The position numbers and the translations under genes were made by a program. The notes below the pieces were generated by a model, which worked only from the letters and a program-made list of their open reading frames with translations, had not been told where the DNA came from and ran no database searches. From Marinoscillum sp040222955 (lineage in GTDB: Bacteria > Bacteroidota > Bacteroidia > Cytophagales > Cyclobacteriaceae), in NCBI RefSeq assembly GCF_040222955.1, contig NZ_JAVKCA010000007.1, forward strand, positions 248,001-312,000: DNA of 64,000 nt. The letters are read 5' to 3'. Below are positions 7,353 to 16,859 of this stretch, one piece after another (positions within the stretch are counted from its first letter, which is position 1; every line of letters begins with the position of its first letter).

Positions 7353-8435
7353 TTGATAAAATACTTACTGACCATATGTCTGGCAATAACGGGGCTGCAA
7401 CAGGCCTATGCACAAAGTGACTCACTCACCTGGGAGGAGAAATTTGCCCTGCTCGAAGCAGAAATGGACTCCATGTCGATTTTTTATCTTCTGGATAGCA
7501 TTCTGAGCAGCTCCCCTCTGAAATACTCGGAGTTCAATGTTCGCATGAGCTACAACAGTAATGTGCTCAATGCCGGCCGAAACTATGGTGTCAATCAGCA
7601 CAGCATTTCTCCCGGAATGTCCTATTATCACAATACCGGGTTATATGCTGATTACTCTGGTTTTTGGAACTCACAAACTACTCCCGAGTATAACCTTTCC
7701 ATCTTTTCATTTGGCTATTTAGGTACCCTCAGTAAAAAATGGAGCTACTCCATGAGCTATGAAAGGTGGTGGTACCATGAAATCGAAAGTACCGGGCTAA
7801 ATAACAACCTTGGTGGTAATATCACCTACCGAAACAAGCTGATCTATGCCACTATGGACTACAGCCTCCTGTTTGGAGAAAGGTTAGCCCACCGGCTGAT
7901 CGGAAGCCTCTCCGGCAGCATTAGTTTGGGTAAATGGGCGTGTTTTAAAAGCATCAAATTATTACCCTCCATGTCCTCCATTTTTGGCAATTCACTGATC
8001 ACGACCCGGTTCGAGGGCAACGTCATTGATGAATTCAGGTCCAATCAGGTACTCAGAACCAGTTTCCGTTCGGAAGAATTTCAAAGCTATGCCAATACGG
8101 TCCTCTCTGATCAGGAAAAGGAAGCTTTGAGGCAAATAAGAGAGAACAGAAACCTTACAACCAGAGAAAAAATTGGCCGGCAAATGAAAATATACCTTAG
8201 CAATGATGACGTATTGAACTACCTCTACTCCCTACTGGATACTACGGAAGAAAAATACGGAATCATGAACTACAGCTTCAGTCTGCCGCTCATGTTGGTC
8301 ACCGAAAATTTTTCATTCCTTATTAGTTATACCTACAGTATCCCTGTCCAATTGCCCGGTGAAGACTATACGCTGGATCCTTTAGGCTATTTTGGAGCTT
8401 CTGTGATTTACCGGATTCCTTTCAACTATAAATAG
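7353..8435 (+). CDS. Predicted outer-membrane beta-barrel protein
   Basis: 360 residues with a signal peptide ending at AYAQ. The mature protein is rich in alternating aromatic and polar stretches typical of barrel strands, for example WSYSMSYERWWYHEI and SFLISYTYSIPV. It ends in YRIPFNYK, with aromatic residues near the C-terminus as in barrel proteins. Residues about 245-290 form a charged helical insertion (QEKEALRQIRENRN). TTG 7353 is the only start that keeps the signal peptide intact. It is the last gene of the ECF sigma operon. I do not recognise the family. Confidence 0.6.
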   Translation: MIKYLLTICLAITGLQQAYAQSDSLTWEEKFALLEAEMDSMSIFYLLDSILSSSPLKYSEFNVRMSYNSNVLNAGRNYGVNQHSISPGMSYYHNTGLYADYSGFWNSQTTPEYNLSIFSFGYLGTLSKKWSYSMSYERWWYHEIESTGLNNNLGGNITYRNKLIYATMDYSLLFGERLAHRLIGSLSGSISLGKWACFKSIKLLPSMSSIFGNSLITTRFEGNVIDEFRSNQVLRTSFRSEEFQSYANTVLSDQEKEALRQIRENRNLTTREKIGRQMKIYLSNDDVLNYLYSLLDTTEEKYGIMNYSFSLPLMLVTENFSFLISYTYSIPVQLPGEDYTLDPLGYFGASVIYRIPFNYK

Positions 8436-8467
8436 AAAGATCAACTATTATTTGAAAGTAAATGCCC

Positions 8468-8475
8468 TACCTTTG
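8468..8475 (+). promoter_or_regulatory. Predicted -7 promoter element for pyrG
   Basis: TACCTTTG is an exact match to TAnnTTTG, 35 bp before the pyrG start. A TTTG at 8451-8454 lies only 13 bp upstream, shorter than the usual 17-20, so the -33 element is unclear. Confidence 0.45.
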
Positions 8476-8510
8476 CATCCCGTAACATCACCAAAGATCA
8501 AAGTAATTCA

Positions 8511-10136
8511 ATGTCCAAGGTCAAATACATTTTCGTTACGGGAGGCGTAACTTCTTCGCTGGGAAAAGGAATCATTTCAGCATCTCTCGGCAAACTTCTA
8601 CAGGCAAGAGGTTACTCAGTAACCATCCAAAAATTCGACCCTTATATTAATATTGACCCTGGCACCCTCAATCCTTACGAGCATGGTGAATGCTATGTGA
8701 CGGATGATGGCGCAGAAACAGATTTGGATTTAGGTCATTATGAGCGTTTTCTGAATGTTCCTACTTCACAAAATAATAACGTCACTACGGGAAGAATCTA
8801 TGATAATGTTATCCAAAGGGAACGAAAAGGTGAGTTTCTTGGAAAAACCGTGCAGGTGGTTCCTCACATTACAGATGAAATTAAGAATAACATCTTCAAG
8901 CTGGGTGAAACCGGCAAATATGACATCATCATTACTGAGCTGGGAGGTTGTGTAGGTGACATTGAATCCCTCCCCTTTATAGAAGCCGTGAGGCAGGTGA
9001 GATTTGAGCTTGGGCCTACCAACTGTATCTCCATTCACCTTACACTGGTCCCTTACCTCAAAACTGCAGGAGAGTTAAAAACCAAGCCCACACAGCACTC
9101 CGTAAAGGAACTTCTGGAAGCCGGAATACAACCAGACATCCTGGTGTGCCGGTCTGAGTACTCGCTCACTCCCGAAATCAGAAAAAAACTCGCCCTTTTC
9201 TGTAACGTACCGATCAATTCGGTGATAGAAGCACTGGATGCCGAAACCATCTATGATGTACCCATCCTGATGCGAAAAGAAAAGCTGGATGAGCGTGTAC
9301 TGGCCAAATTCAAGCATTCGTACAAAAGGGAACCCAAAATTGACCAATGGAAAGAATTCCTTGGTAGGTTAAAGAACCCTACCAGTCAGGTAAGAATAGG
9401 CCTTGTGGGTAAGTACGTGGAACTAAAAGACGCTTATAAATCCATTGCTGAGGCTTTTGTTCATTCAGGAGCTGAAAACGAGTGCAATATTGAGATCGAT
9501 TGGATTCATGCTGAGGAAGTAGATGAAGCCAACGCTAAAAAGCTATTCAAAAACCTTGATGGTATTTTGGTGGCACCCGGTTTCGGTGAACGCGGAATAG
9601 AAGGCAAGATCACCACGGTAAAATATGCTCGAGAGAACAAAGTTCCCTTTTTTGGAATTTGCCTCGGAATGCAATGTGCTGTAATAGAATTCGCCAGAAA
9701 TGTACTAACCCTAAAGCAGGCCAATAGTACAGAAATGGACCCCAAGACCAAGCATCCAGTCATAGACTTGATGGAAGATCAGAAAAACATCAAAAACATG
9801 GGCGGAACCATGCGTTTGGGTGCCTATGATTGCAATGTGAAAAAAGGAACAAAGGCTTACAATGTCTACGGACATACCAAAATCTCCGAAAGACACCGAC
9901 ATAGATATGAATTTAACAATCAGTACCTGGAGCAATTTGAGAATGCCGGCATGATTGCCTCAGGAAAAAACCCGGACACCAACCTGGTGGAGATCATGGA
10001 ACTGAAAGACCACCCGTGGTTCATTGGCTCGCAGTATCACCCCGAGCTCAAGTCCACTGTGGCCAACCCCCATCCCCTTTTTGTGAAATTCATTAAAGCT
10101 GCCATTGCACACCGAAAAGAAAAAGAAAGCATTTAA
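8511..10136 (+). CDS. pyrG: CTP synthase
   Basis: 541 residues, the normal length. The N-terminal amidoligase domain (about 1-270) opens with YIFVTGGVTSSLGKG, which binds ATP and UTP, and has GGCVGDIES. The C-terminal class I glutaminase domain (about 295-540) has the oxyanion region APGFGERG, the nucleophile in GICLGMQCAV and the catalytic His-Glu in GSQYHPEL. It makes CTP from UTP with glutamine as ammonia source. yidC follows after 31 bp on the same strand. Confidence 0.98.
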   Translation: MSKVKYIFVTGGVTSSLGKGIISASLGKLLQARGYSVTIQKFDPYINIDPGTLNPYEHGECYVTDDGAETDLDLGHYERFLNVPTSQNNNVTTGRIYDNVIQRERKGEFLGKTVQVVPHITDEIKNNIFKLGETGKYDIIITELGGCVGDIESLPFIEAVRQVRFELGPTNCISIHLTLVPYLKTAGELKTKPTQHSVKELLEAGIQPDILVCRSEYSLTPEIRKKLALFCNVPINSVIEALDAETIYDVPILMRKEKLDERVLAKFKHSYKREPKIDQWKEFLGRLKNPTSQVRIGLVGKYVELKDAYKSIAEAFVHSGAENECNIEIDWIHAEEVDEANAKKLFKNLDGILVAPGFGERGIEGKITTVKYARENKVPFFGICLGMQCAVIEFARNVLTLKQANSTEMDPKTKHPVIDLMEDQKNIKNMGGTMRLGAYDCNVKKGTKAYNVYGHTKISERHRHRYEFNNQYLEQFENAGMIASGKNPDTNLVEIMELKDHPWFIGSQYHPELKSTVANPHPLFVKFIKAAIAHRKEKESI

Positions 10137-10167
10137 CAAACAGAACTACGAGTAGTCAAATAAATTT

Positions 10168-11997
10168 ATGGACAGAAATCAATTAACAGGTCTGATTCTG
10201 ATGTTGGTGTTTATCACCATCTATTTTCAATTTTTCGCACCTGAGCCAAACCCCGAGCAAATCTCTCAACTCAACAAGAGCGATTCCTCACAAATCATAG
10301 ATGACCCACAACAGTCAGCAATCAGTCAGCCCGGCACTACCGTACTTTCAGATAGTGCCAAAACCCGCCTGAGTGAAATGAAATTTGGCCTCTTCTCAGC
10401 AGCCGCTGAAGGGGAGGAAAAAGTCACTACCATTGAAAATGAGAAAATGATCGTTTCGTTTTCCTCAAAAGGTGGAGTGGTCAACAAGATCATTCTCAAA
10501 GACTTCAAGGATTTCAGAGGAGATCCACTGGTGCTGATAGACGATGCCCATGCTGCCCAGCACATTTACGTGGATCATTTGTCGAGAAAAGTTGATCTGT
10601 CTGAATTATACTTTACTGGAAGAGGCAAAAGCAACGTCACCAAAGCCGGGGATACCACAGTGCTGGAGTACCGACTTACCCTACCTGAAGGACAGTCTGT
10701 TACCTACAAATACACCATCCCTGGAGATGGCTATGAAATAGGCATGACGGTTGTTCAAAATGGACTGGAGTCCATTATTGGTCAGCAGGTGAGTTTCGCC
10801 TGGAACCAGCGTGCAAACAGGCTTGAAAAAGACTTCAAAGACGCAAGAAATCGCACCACTGTTAAGTACCGCTTTACAGATGGAGATGTAGACGAACTCT
10901 CTGCCACCTCTACGGAAAAAGAGGAAGAAACTATTGATCTGGCTACCAACTGGGTGTCATTCAGACAAAAATTCTTCACCAGCGCCATCATTTCGGCGAC
11001 TCCATTCACCAATGGACAGGTAAGCAGTTACACCGATTTTGAGGATACCACATCAGTGAAAAACATGGCCATGACCATGACTCTGCCATACGCAGACTTC
11101 ATTGGCAACAACTCTACCTTTAAGTTTTACTACGGACCAAACAACTACGCCATTCTGAAAGATGTCGCTCCGGACTTTTCAGAAAACGTAGATCTCGGAT
11201 GGAGCATCCTTTCATGGATCAACAAATTTGCCATCATTCCGATCTTTCATTTTCTGGAGCAATACATTTCTAACTATGGAGTGATCATCATCATCATGGT
11301 GATCATCCTGAGAATAGTGCTGGCACCCCTTACTTACAAGTCGCACATGGGTATGGCCAAAATGCGGGTAATGAAGCCAGAACTGGACGAACTCAAAGCC
11401 AAGCACGGTGATGATGCTCAGAAAGCTCAGCAGGAACAGATGGCCCTTTACCAAAAAGTAGGAATTAATCCATTGAGTGGCTGTATCCCCATGCTATTAC
11501 AGATGCCGATCCTCTTTGCCATGTTCTATTTCTTCCCTAACTCCATAGAGCTGAGGCAAGAAAGTTTCCTTTGGGCTACTGACCTTTCTACCTACGATAG
11601 CATTTTGGACTTACCTTTTGTAATTCCATTTTATGGCGATCACGTCAGTTTGTTCACTCTGCTGATGACTGCTTCTACCATTCTTTACACCTGGTCAAAC
11701 AGTCAAATGACCACCGTACAAGGTCCCATGAAGTCATTGCAGTACATCATGCCGATCATGTTCCTGTTCTTTCTGAACAGCTACTCATCAGGTCTTACTT
11801 TCTACTATTTTGTTTCCAACATCGTCTCCTTCGGGCAGATAGCACTCTTCCGTAAATTCATTGATGAAGATAAGATCAAGAAAGTACTGGATGAAAACAG
11901 AAAGAAGAATGTAAATAAGAAGAAATCTTCCTTCCAGCAAAAGTTGGAAGAAGCCATGAGGGCTAAAGATCAAAAGAAAAAACCAGGCAAAAAATAA
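10168..11997 (+). CDS. yidC: Membrane protein insertase YidC
   Basis: 609 residues. A first transmembrane helix (about 6-24) is followed by the large periplasmic domain (about 60-345). The conserved insertase core (about 355-570) has GWSILSWINKFAIIPIF, the helix EQYISNYGVIIIIMVIILRI and NPLSGCIPMLLQMPILFAMFYFF. The C-terminal tail is lysine-rich, as expected for a ribosome-contacting tail. YidC inserts and folds inner-membrane proteins with or without SecYEG. A strong terminator follows. Confidence 0.97.
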   Translation: MDRNQLTGLILMLVFITIYFQFFAPEPNPEQISQLNKSDSSQIIDDPQQSAISQPGTTVLSDSAKTRLSEMKFGLFSAAAEGEEKVTTIENEKMIVSFSSKGGVVNKIILKDFKDFRGDPLVLIDDAHAAQHIYVDHLSRKVDLSELYFTGRGKSNVTKAGDTTVLEYRLTLPEGQSVTYKYTIPGDGYEIGMTVVQNGLESIIGQQVSFAWNQRANRLEKDFKDARNRTTVKYRFTDGDVDELSATSTEKEEETIDLATNWVSFRQKFFTSAIISATPFTNGQVSSYTDFEDTTSVKNMAMTMTLPYADFIGNNSTFKFYYGPNNYAILKDVAPDFSENVDLGWSILSWINKFAIIPIFHFLEQYISNYGVIIIIMVIILRIVLAPLTYKSHMGMAKMRVMKPELDELKAKHGDDAQKAQQEQMALYQKVGINPLSGCIPMLLQMPILFAMFYFFPNSIELRQESFLWATDLSTYDSILDLPFVIPFYGDHVSLFTLLMTASTILYTWSNSQMTTVQGPMKSLQYIMPIMFLFFLNSYSSGLTFYYFVSNIVSFGQIALFRKFIDEDKIKKVLDENRKKNVNKKKSSFQQKLEEAMRAKDQKKKPGKK

Positions 11998-12029
11998 AGC
12001 CGGGTTAACAACTCTTTCGAGCAGGGAAG

Positions 12030-12064
12030 TCACTTAATCTCATGGTTAAGTGATTTTCTTTTTT
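12030..12064 (+). terminator. Rho-independent terminator after yidC
   Basis: TCACTTAA (12030-12037), loop TCTCATGG, TTAAGTGA (12046-12053), followed by TTTTCTTTTTT. This ends the pyrG-yidC unit. Confidence 0.8.
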
Positions 12065-12100
12065 CAGTGGAAAATTTACCGAAAGTGATATGAGCCAGGT

Positions 12101-12149
12101 TTATCCACAATTTGGCACTGCCAAAAAAGTAATCAACCATTTATACACA
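12101..12149 (+). other. Two exact DnaA boxes upstream of parAB (candidate replication-origin element)
   Basis: TTATCCACA (12101-12109) and TTATACACA (12141-12149) both match the DnaA-box consensus TTATNCACA, in the same orientation with start points 40 bp apart. An AT-rich stretch with AATGTTAATTAATTGATTA follows at about 12155-12173. The 309-bp gap 11998-12306 otherwise holds the yidC terminator and a parA promoter element. Origins often lie beside parAB. However, only two boxes are visible, dnaA is not here, and genes on both sides run the same way, so this could instead be a DnaA-regulated site. Confidence 0.4.
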
Positions 12150-12252
12150 ATTGAAATGTTAATTAATTGATTACTAACCTACTAAAGCTTAACACCGGGG
12201 GATGACGACTTTTTCTTTCTGGGCGCTATCTTTATCTTGTCTTTATGTTAAA

Positions 12253-12260
12253 TATATTTG
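12253..12260 (+). promoter_or_regulatory. Predicted -7 promoter element for parA
   Basis: TATATTTG matches TAnnTTTG and lies 46 bp before the parA start. No clear -33 TTTG is seen at standard spacing. Confidence 0.4.
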
Positions 12261-12306
12261 TGCGCTTTCTCTTTTAAGAAGGCGTGTAAAAGTTTCCAAT
12301 TGAACT

Positions 12307-13080
12307 ATGGGTAAAATTATTGCGATAGCAAATCAAAAAGGAGGAGTAGGTAAAACAACCACAGCCATTAACCTGGCTGCCAGTTTAGCCGCCCTCGAGT
12401 TAAAAACCTTAATAGTAGATGCTGACCCTCAGGCAAATGCTACCTCTGGTGTGGGTAAGAACCCAAAAGAAGTAGAAATCAGTATATATGAGTGCATGGT
12501 AGATGGCGCCGATGCTGAGAAAAGCATCGTGTCTACGGACATCAAATTCCTTGACCTGCTCCCCTCCCATATTGATTTGGTTGGTGCTGAAGTGGAAATG
12601 GTGAGTGTTGCTCAGCGAGAGGGCAAAATGAAGGAAGCTTTGAGTAAAGTGAAAGAGAAGTATGATTATGTGATCATTGACTGCTCTCCATCACTCGGCC
12701 TCATTACCGTCAATGCACTGACAGCCGCTGATTCAGTGATTGTACCCGTGCAATGTGAGTATTTTGCCCTTGAGGGGTTGGGGAAACTTCTCAATACCAT
12801 CAAAATCATTCAAAACAGGCTTAATCCTGAACTGGAAATAGAAGGCATCCTGCTTACGATGTACGATCTCCGTCTCAACCTGTCCAATCAGGTAGTGGAA
12901 GAAGTGAGAACTCACTTCAAGAGCATGGCATTTGAAACACTGATTCCCAGAAACATCAAATTGAGTGAATCTCCCAGCTTTGGAGTGCCTGCCATTTCAC
13001 ATGATGCGGAAAGTAAAGGTTCATTGGCATACCTGAACCTGGCTCGGGAAATCATGCAGCGAAACGAAGTAACGGCATAA
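12307..13080 (+). CDS. parA: ParA/Soj chromosome-partition ATPase
   Basis: 257 residues. It opens with the deviant Walker A motif KGGVGKTTTAINLA, which has the signature lysine of ParA/MinD ATPases. The A' motif is VDADPQANAT and Walker B is YVIIDCSPSLG. There is no N-terminal DNA-binding domain, so it is of the short chromosomal type. ATP-dependent dimers bind DNA non-specifically and move ParB-parS complexes. parB follows after 7 bp. Confidence 0.96.
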   Translation: MGKIIAIANQKGGVGKTTTAINLAASLAALELKTLIVDADPQANATSGVGKNPKEVEISIYECMVDGADAEKSIVSTDIKFLDLLPSHIDLVGAEVEMVSVAQREGKMKEALSKVKEKYDYVIIDCSPSLGLITVNALTAADSVIVPVQCEYFALEGLGKLLNTIKIIQNRLNPELEIEGILLTMYDLRLNLSNQVVEEVRTHFKSMAFETLIPRNIKLSESPSFGVPAISHDAESKGSLAYLNLAREIMQRNEVTA

Positions 13081-13087
13081 CAGGAAC

Positions 13088-13981
13088 ATGACAGATAAAA
13101 AGTGGAAAAAGAAAACCGGACTAGGTAGAGGTTTAGGTGCGTTGCTGGAAGATTCCGAAGAAAAGGAAAACATCAGCGGATCCGGTGCCACCATCAGAGG
13201 AGCCATCAGTGAAATACCTGTTGATCAGATAGAAGTCAACCCATTTCAGCCCCGTACGGATTTTAATGAAGAAGCCCTGGAAGAACTGGCCGAATCTATC
13301 CGTGTACAAGGCATTATTCAGCCCATCACCGTTCGTGCACTTAGCGAGAATGAGTTTCAGCTGATCTCGGGAGAGCGTAGACTGCAGGCCAGTAAAAGAG
13401 CCGGATTAACGGCCATTCCAGCGTATATCCGTACCGCAGATGATCAACAGATGCTGGAAATGGCGCTGATTGAAAACATTCAGCGAGAAAACCTCAATGC
13501 CATTGAAATAGCCCTGAGTTACCAGCGTTTACTCTCCGAATGCGATCTGAAGCAGGAGGAGCTTGGAGACAGAGTAGGGAAAAACAGGACAACAGTCAAT
13601 AATTACCTGAGATTACTTAAACTACCGCCAGACATCCAGATCGCTCTGAGGGATGGGAAAATCTCTATGGGACATGCCAGGGCCATTGTAAACATCGAGA
13701 ATGTAGAACAGCAGTTGGCCATCTTCAAAAAGGCAGTCAACGAAGGGCTGTCGGTCAGGAAGGTAGAGGAACTCGTAAGAGACCTGAATTCTGAGAAGAA
13801 AGAAACACCAAAACCCAAGGAGCAAATTAATCCTGAGATCGCTAAATTGCAGGACAAATTAACTACACACTTTGGAACTAAGATTCAGGTCAAAGCAGAT
13901 AGCAATAACAAAGGAGAAATCAAGATTCCATTTATTTCAGCAGAAGAGCTGGACAGGATTCTCGAATTACTCAATGTGTAA
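13088..13981 (+). CDS. parB: ParB/Spo0J centromere-binding CTPase
   Basis: 297 residues. A short basic N-terminus with KTGLGRGLGALL is the ParA-contacting type. The CTP-binding ParB/Srx domain (about 40-130) includes NPFQPR and ISGERRLQASK. The helix-turn-helix region follows ENIQRENLNAIEIA (about 125-215), and the C-terminus is the dimerisation domain. ParB spreads from parS sites as a CTP-dependent clamp. The next gene starts inside its last codons. No convincing parS site was found in the window. Confidence 0.96.
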   Translation: MTDKKWKKKTGLGRGLGALLEDSEEKENISGSGATIRGAISEIPVDQIEVNPFQPRTDFNEEALEELAESIRVQGIIQPITVRALSENEFQLISGERRLQASKRAGLTAIPAYIRTADDQQMLEMALIENIQRENLNAIEIALSYQRLLSECDLKQEELGDRVGKNRTTVNNYLRLLKLPPDIQIALRDGKISMGHARAIVNIENVEQQLAIFKKAVNEGLSVRKVEELVRDLNSEKKETPKPKEQINPEIAKLQDKLTTHFGTKIQVKADSNNKGEIKIPFISAEELDRILELLNV

Positions 13982-14567
13982 CAACCCCTTGAAGTACTGG
14001 CTACCAATGGCGCTGCTATTGGTAGCATTTGGCAGCAATGCGCAGCGCAACCGGGCAGATTCACTTTTTTTGAATTCTGACCTCAGCCAGATAGAAACCA
14101 TCAAAACCGTTTCTGAACTCGATCCCAACAAAGCAGCGCTTTTATCAGCCGTATTGCCTGGACTGGGACAGGCCTACAACAATCAGTACTGGAAAATCCC
14201 CCTGATCTATGGCGGTGGTCTGATCTTCGGTCATTACATCAATTACAACAATCAAATTTACAATGAGATGCGCAATTCACTCATTGCCGAAGTAGATTCA
14301 GATCCCAACACCGTCAACCCATACAAAGACAGGTTTCAGGAAACCGCACTCACCCGAAATAGAGACGCATTCAGGAGAAACAGGGACCTGCTTATTCTGA
14401 TTGGTGCAGCCTTCTACCTACTCAATGTGGTGGATGCCCACGTATCTGCTCATTTGAACGAATTCGATGTGAATGACAACCTTTCTCTGAAAGTATCCCC
14501 ATCTATTCAATCAACTCCATTATTTTCGCAAGCTTTAGGCTTTTCAATCTCACTAAGTATAAAATAA
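13974..14567 (+). CDS. DUF5683-type membrane protein
   Basis: 197 residues starting at ATG 13974, which overlaps the end of parB by 8 bp. A signal peptide ends near GSNAQ. Then come PNKAALLSAVLPGLGQAYNNQYWKIPLIYGGG (an AVLPGLGQAYN-type segment typical of DUF5683), a hydrophobic stretch near 80-100, and a second helix around LLILIGAAFYLLNVVDAHVSAHL. The gene is regularly found between parB and dapB in Bacteroidota; its role is unknown. A TTG at 13872 opens the frame earlier but would remove the signal peptide. Confidence 0.8.
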   Translation: MCNNPLKYWLPMALLLVAFGSNAQRNRADSLFLNSDLSQIETIKTVSELDPNKAALLSAVLPGLGQAYNNQYWKIPLIYGGGLIFGHYINYNNQIYNEMRNSLIAEVDSDPNTVNPYKDRFQETALTRNRDAFRRNRDLLILIGAAFYLLNVVDAHVSAHLNEFDVNDNLSLKVSPSIQSTPLFSQALGFSISLSIK

Positions 14568-15289
14568 TGCGCATCGCACTGATAGGATATGGTAAAATGG
14601 GCAAGTCCATTGAGCAAATTGCCAAGGCGAGAGGTCACGAAATCAGTTTCATCATAGACCAGGAGAACCACTCGGACATCCACAAGATATCACCTGATAA
14701 TACAGACATGGCTATTGAGTTCTCACAGCCTTCTTCAGCTTATGATAACATTACCACCCTCCTTTCCAATAAGGTGAAAACCATGGCCGGTACCACCGGC
14801 TGGCTGGATCGGTATGATGAAGTAAAAACACTCTGTACAAGTACCAATGGCACTTTCCTCTATGCTTCTAACTACAGTGTAGGGGTCAATTTGTTTTTCG
14901 AACTGAACGAATGGCTGGCCAACAAGATGAGCCAACTGGAAGGATTTGTGCCGGAGATGGTGGAAGTGCACCACACGGAGAAAAAAGATGCCCCAAGTGG
15001 CACCGCCATTACCCTTGCTGAAGGTATTCAACAAAATGACCCCTCCGTAAAAAAATGGGTCAATGAGCCTTCTCAGGAACCCCAAACGCTGGGTATACTA
15101 TCCAGAAGAGAAGCCAATGTGCCAGGCACGCACACTGTCACCTATCGTTCGCCACTGGAAACGATAGAAATCACCCATATAGCACACGACCGGAAAGTTT
15201 TTGCGGAAGGTGTAATAAAAGTAGCTGAGTGGGCAACTAACCAGACCGGAATCTTATCAATAAGAGAGTTTTTAAATAATCGATCATAA
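14567..15289 (+). CDS. dapB: 4-hydroxy-tetrahydrodipicolinate reductase
   Basis: 240 residues. The N-terminal NAD(P)-binding motif is GYGKMGKSI. The catalytic segment HHTEKKDAPSGTA contains the His-His pair, the Lys and the substrate-binding SGTA. The enzyme makes tetrahydrodipicolinate for lysine and diaminopimelate synthesis. It overlaps the DUF5683 gene by one base (TAATG) and directly abuts lepB (TAAATG), so translation is probably coupled across the operon. Confidence 0.96.
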   Translation: MRIALIGYGKMGKSIEQIAKARGHEISFIIDQENHSDIHKISPDNTDMAIEFSQPSSAYDNITTLLSNKVKTMAGTTGWLDRYDEVKTLCTSTNGTFLYASNYSVGVNLFFELNEWLANKMSQLEGFVPEMVEVHHTEKKDAPSGTAITLAEGIQQNDPSVKKWVNEPSQEPQTLGILSRREANVPGTHTVTYRSPLETIEITHIAHDRKVFAEGVIKVAEWATNQTGILSIREFLNNRS

Positions 15290-16750
15290 ATGTATCTCAA
15301 CGACTTTAGCCTGTCATTCACCCTGATTTTCGTAATCGGATGGTACTTACTGCAATCAATTGCTTATTACAAGTTTTTTGAAAAGGCCGGACAACCCTCA
15401 TGGATTGGTTTTGTGCCTTTCTATAACTACTACGTTCACCTGAAGATTATCGGAAGGCCCTCATGGTGGCTATTCCTGCTCTTTGTGCCGGTGGTTAATT
15501 TCTTTATTGCACTGACCATCCACCTGGATTTGCTCAAGTCCTTCGGCCGATATTCATACAAAGATCAATCCCTTGGAGTGATCTTCGCTCCTGTTTACAT
15601 GGTTTACATTGCCTTTAGCAGTGCCACCTATGAGGGTAAGGCCACAGAAATGCCCAAGAGAGTGCGCACGGTAGGTCAGGAATGGTTCGAGGCGATTGTC
15701 TTTGCTGTCTTTGCTGCCACTTTTATCCGATGGATTTTTATGGAAGCCTATGTGATCCCCACTCCTTCCATGGAGCGTTCATTATTGGTAGGTGATTTCC
15801 TTTTTGTAAGTAAGATCAACTATGGCCCAAGAACACCAAAAACACCCCTACAGATACCACTCACCCATGCCAAAATCTGGGGGACAGAAATCCCGTCCTA
15901 CATAGAAGCCATCGAGCTTCCACAGTTCAGGCTGCCCTCTTTGGGGAAAGTGGAGCGTAATGACGTGGTGGTATTCAACTATCCCGTGAACGATACTTAC
16001 AACCGAAGACCGGATGGAGATTTCCATCCACTTGACTTAAAAACGCACTACATCAAGCGCTGTGTCGCCATTCCCGGAGACGAAATAGAGGTTAGATCAG
16101 GTCAGGTATACCTCAACGGTGAGAAAGGAAAAGATCCTGAGATGATGCAGCACAAATACTTTGTAGAAACAGATCAGGTGATCAGGGATCGGGTATTCAG
16201 CAACTACAATATTTGGGAATATGGTCCTGCCGTTACCCCGGAGGGCAAAAAAGGATATGTGGTGCTTACTACAAAGTATGAAGCTGAACAGCTCACCCAG
16301 CTCGAATTTGTGAAATCTGCTGAGCCCATGTTCATGAATAAAGAAAATGCCGAACCACGAATCTTTCCGGACTCCAGGTACTTCCCCTGGAATGCAGACA
16401 ATTTTGGGCCTCTGAAAATACCTGGGCGCGGTTTCACTATTCAGGTAGACGAATACAGCCTGGCCAAATATGGTTCTACCATTCAGGATTACGAAAATCT
16501 GACTGACGTTGAAATTGATGAGGACAAGCTCATCATTGATGGTCAGGAGGTGTCCGAATATACCTTTACCAAAGATTATTACTTCATGATGGGCGACAAC
16601 CGACACAACTCTGAGGACTCCCGTTATTGGGGCTTTGTGCCGGAAGATAATGTGGTAGGTGAAGCTTCGTTTATCTGGATGTCTATGGATGAAAAAGGAT
16701 CGTTCCTGAGCAAGATCAGATGGAGCAGATTATTCAATGTGATCGAATAA
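15290..16750 (+). CDS. lepB: Signal peptidase I, enlarged form
   Basis: 486 residues, well above the usual 200-325. Residues about 5-110 form a hydrophobic domain of about three helices (YLLQSIAYYKFFEKAGQPSW, then WWLFLLFVPVVNFFIAL). The peptidase follows with one membrane helix, the nucleophile Ser near 160 in PTPSMERSLLVGD and the catalytic Lys near 254 in HYIKRCVAIPGDEI. Box E, MGDNRHNSEDSRYWG, comes near 434. About 170 residues separate the Lys box from box E, a large insertion. The enzyme cleaves Sec signal peptides at the outer face of the inner membrane. It ends the parA-parB-DUF5683-dapB-lepB cluster. Confidence 0.95.
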   Translation: MYLNDFSLSFTLIFVIGWYLLQSIAYYKFFEKAGQPSWIGFVPFYNYYVHLKIIGRPSWWLFLLFVPVVNFFIALTIHLDLLKSFGRYSYKDQSLGVIFAPVYMVYIAFSSATYEGKATEMPKRVRTVGQEWFEAIVFAVFAATFIRWIFMEAYVIPTPSMERSLLVGDFLFVSKINYGPRTPKTPLQIPLTHAKIWGTEIPSYIEAIELPQFRLPSLGKVERNDVVVFNYPVNDTYNRRPDGDFHPLDLKTHYIKRCVAIPGDEIEVRSGQVYLNGEKGKDPEMMQHKYFVETDQVIRDRVFSNYNIWEYGPAVTPEGKKGYVVLTTKYEAEQLTQLEFVKSAEPMFMNKENAEPRIFPDSRYFPWNADNFGPLKIPGRGFTIQVDEYSLAKYGSTIQDYENLTDVEIDEDKLIIDGQEVSEYTFTKDYYFMMGDNRHNSEDSRYWGFVPEDNVVGEASFIWMSMDEKGSFLSKIRWSRLFNVIE

Positions 16751-16859
16751 TAATGCCCTGAGGTGTTTTAATTAACAAAAGATACTGCATAGGTTGGGCT
16801 CTTGTGTTAACTTAGGACCTTTTCTCAAGCTCTTGCGAAGAGTACCCTAAACAAATGAT

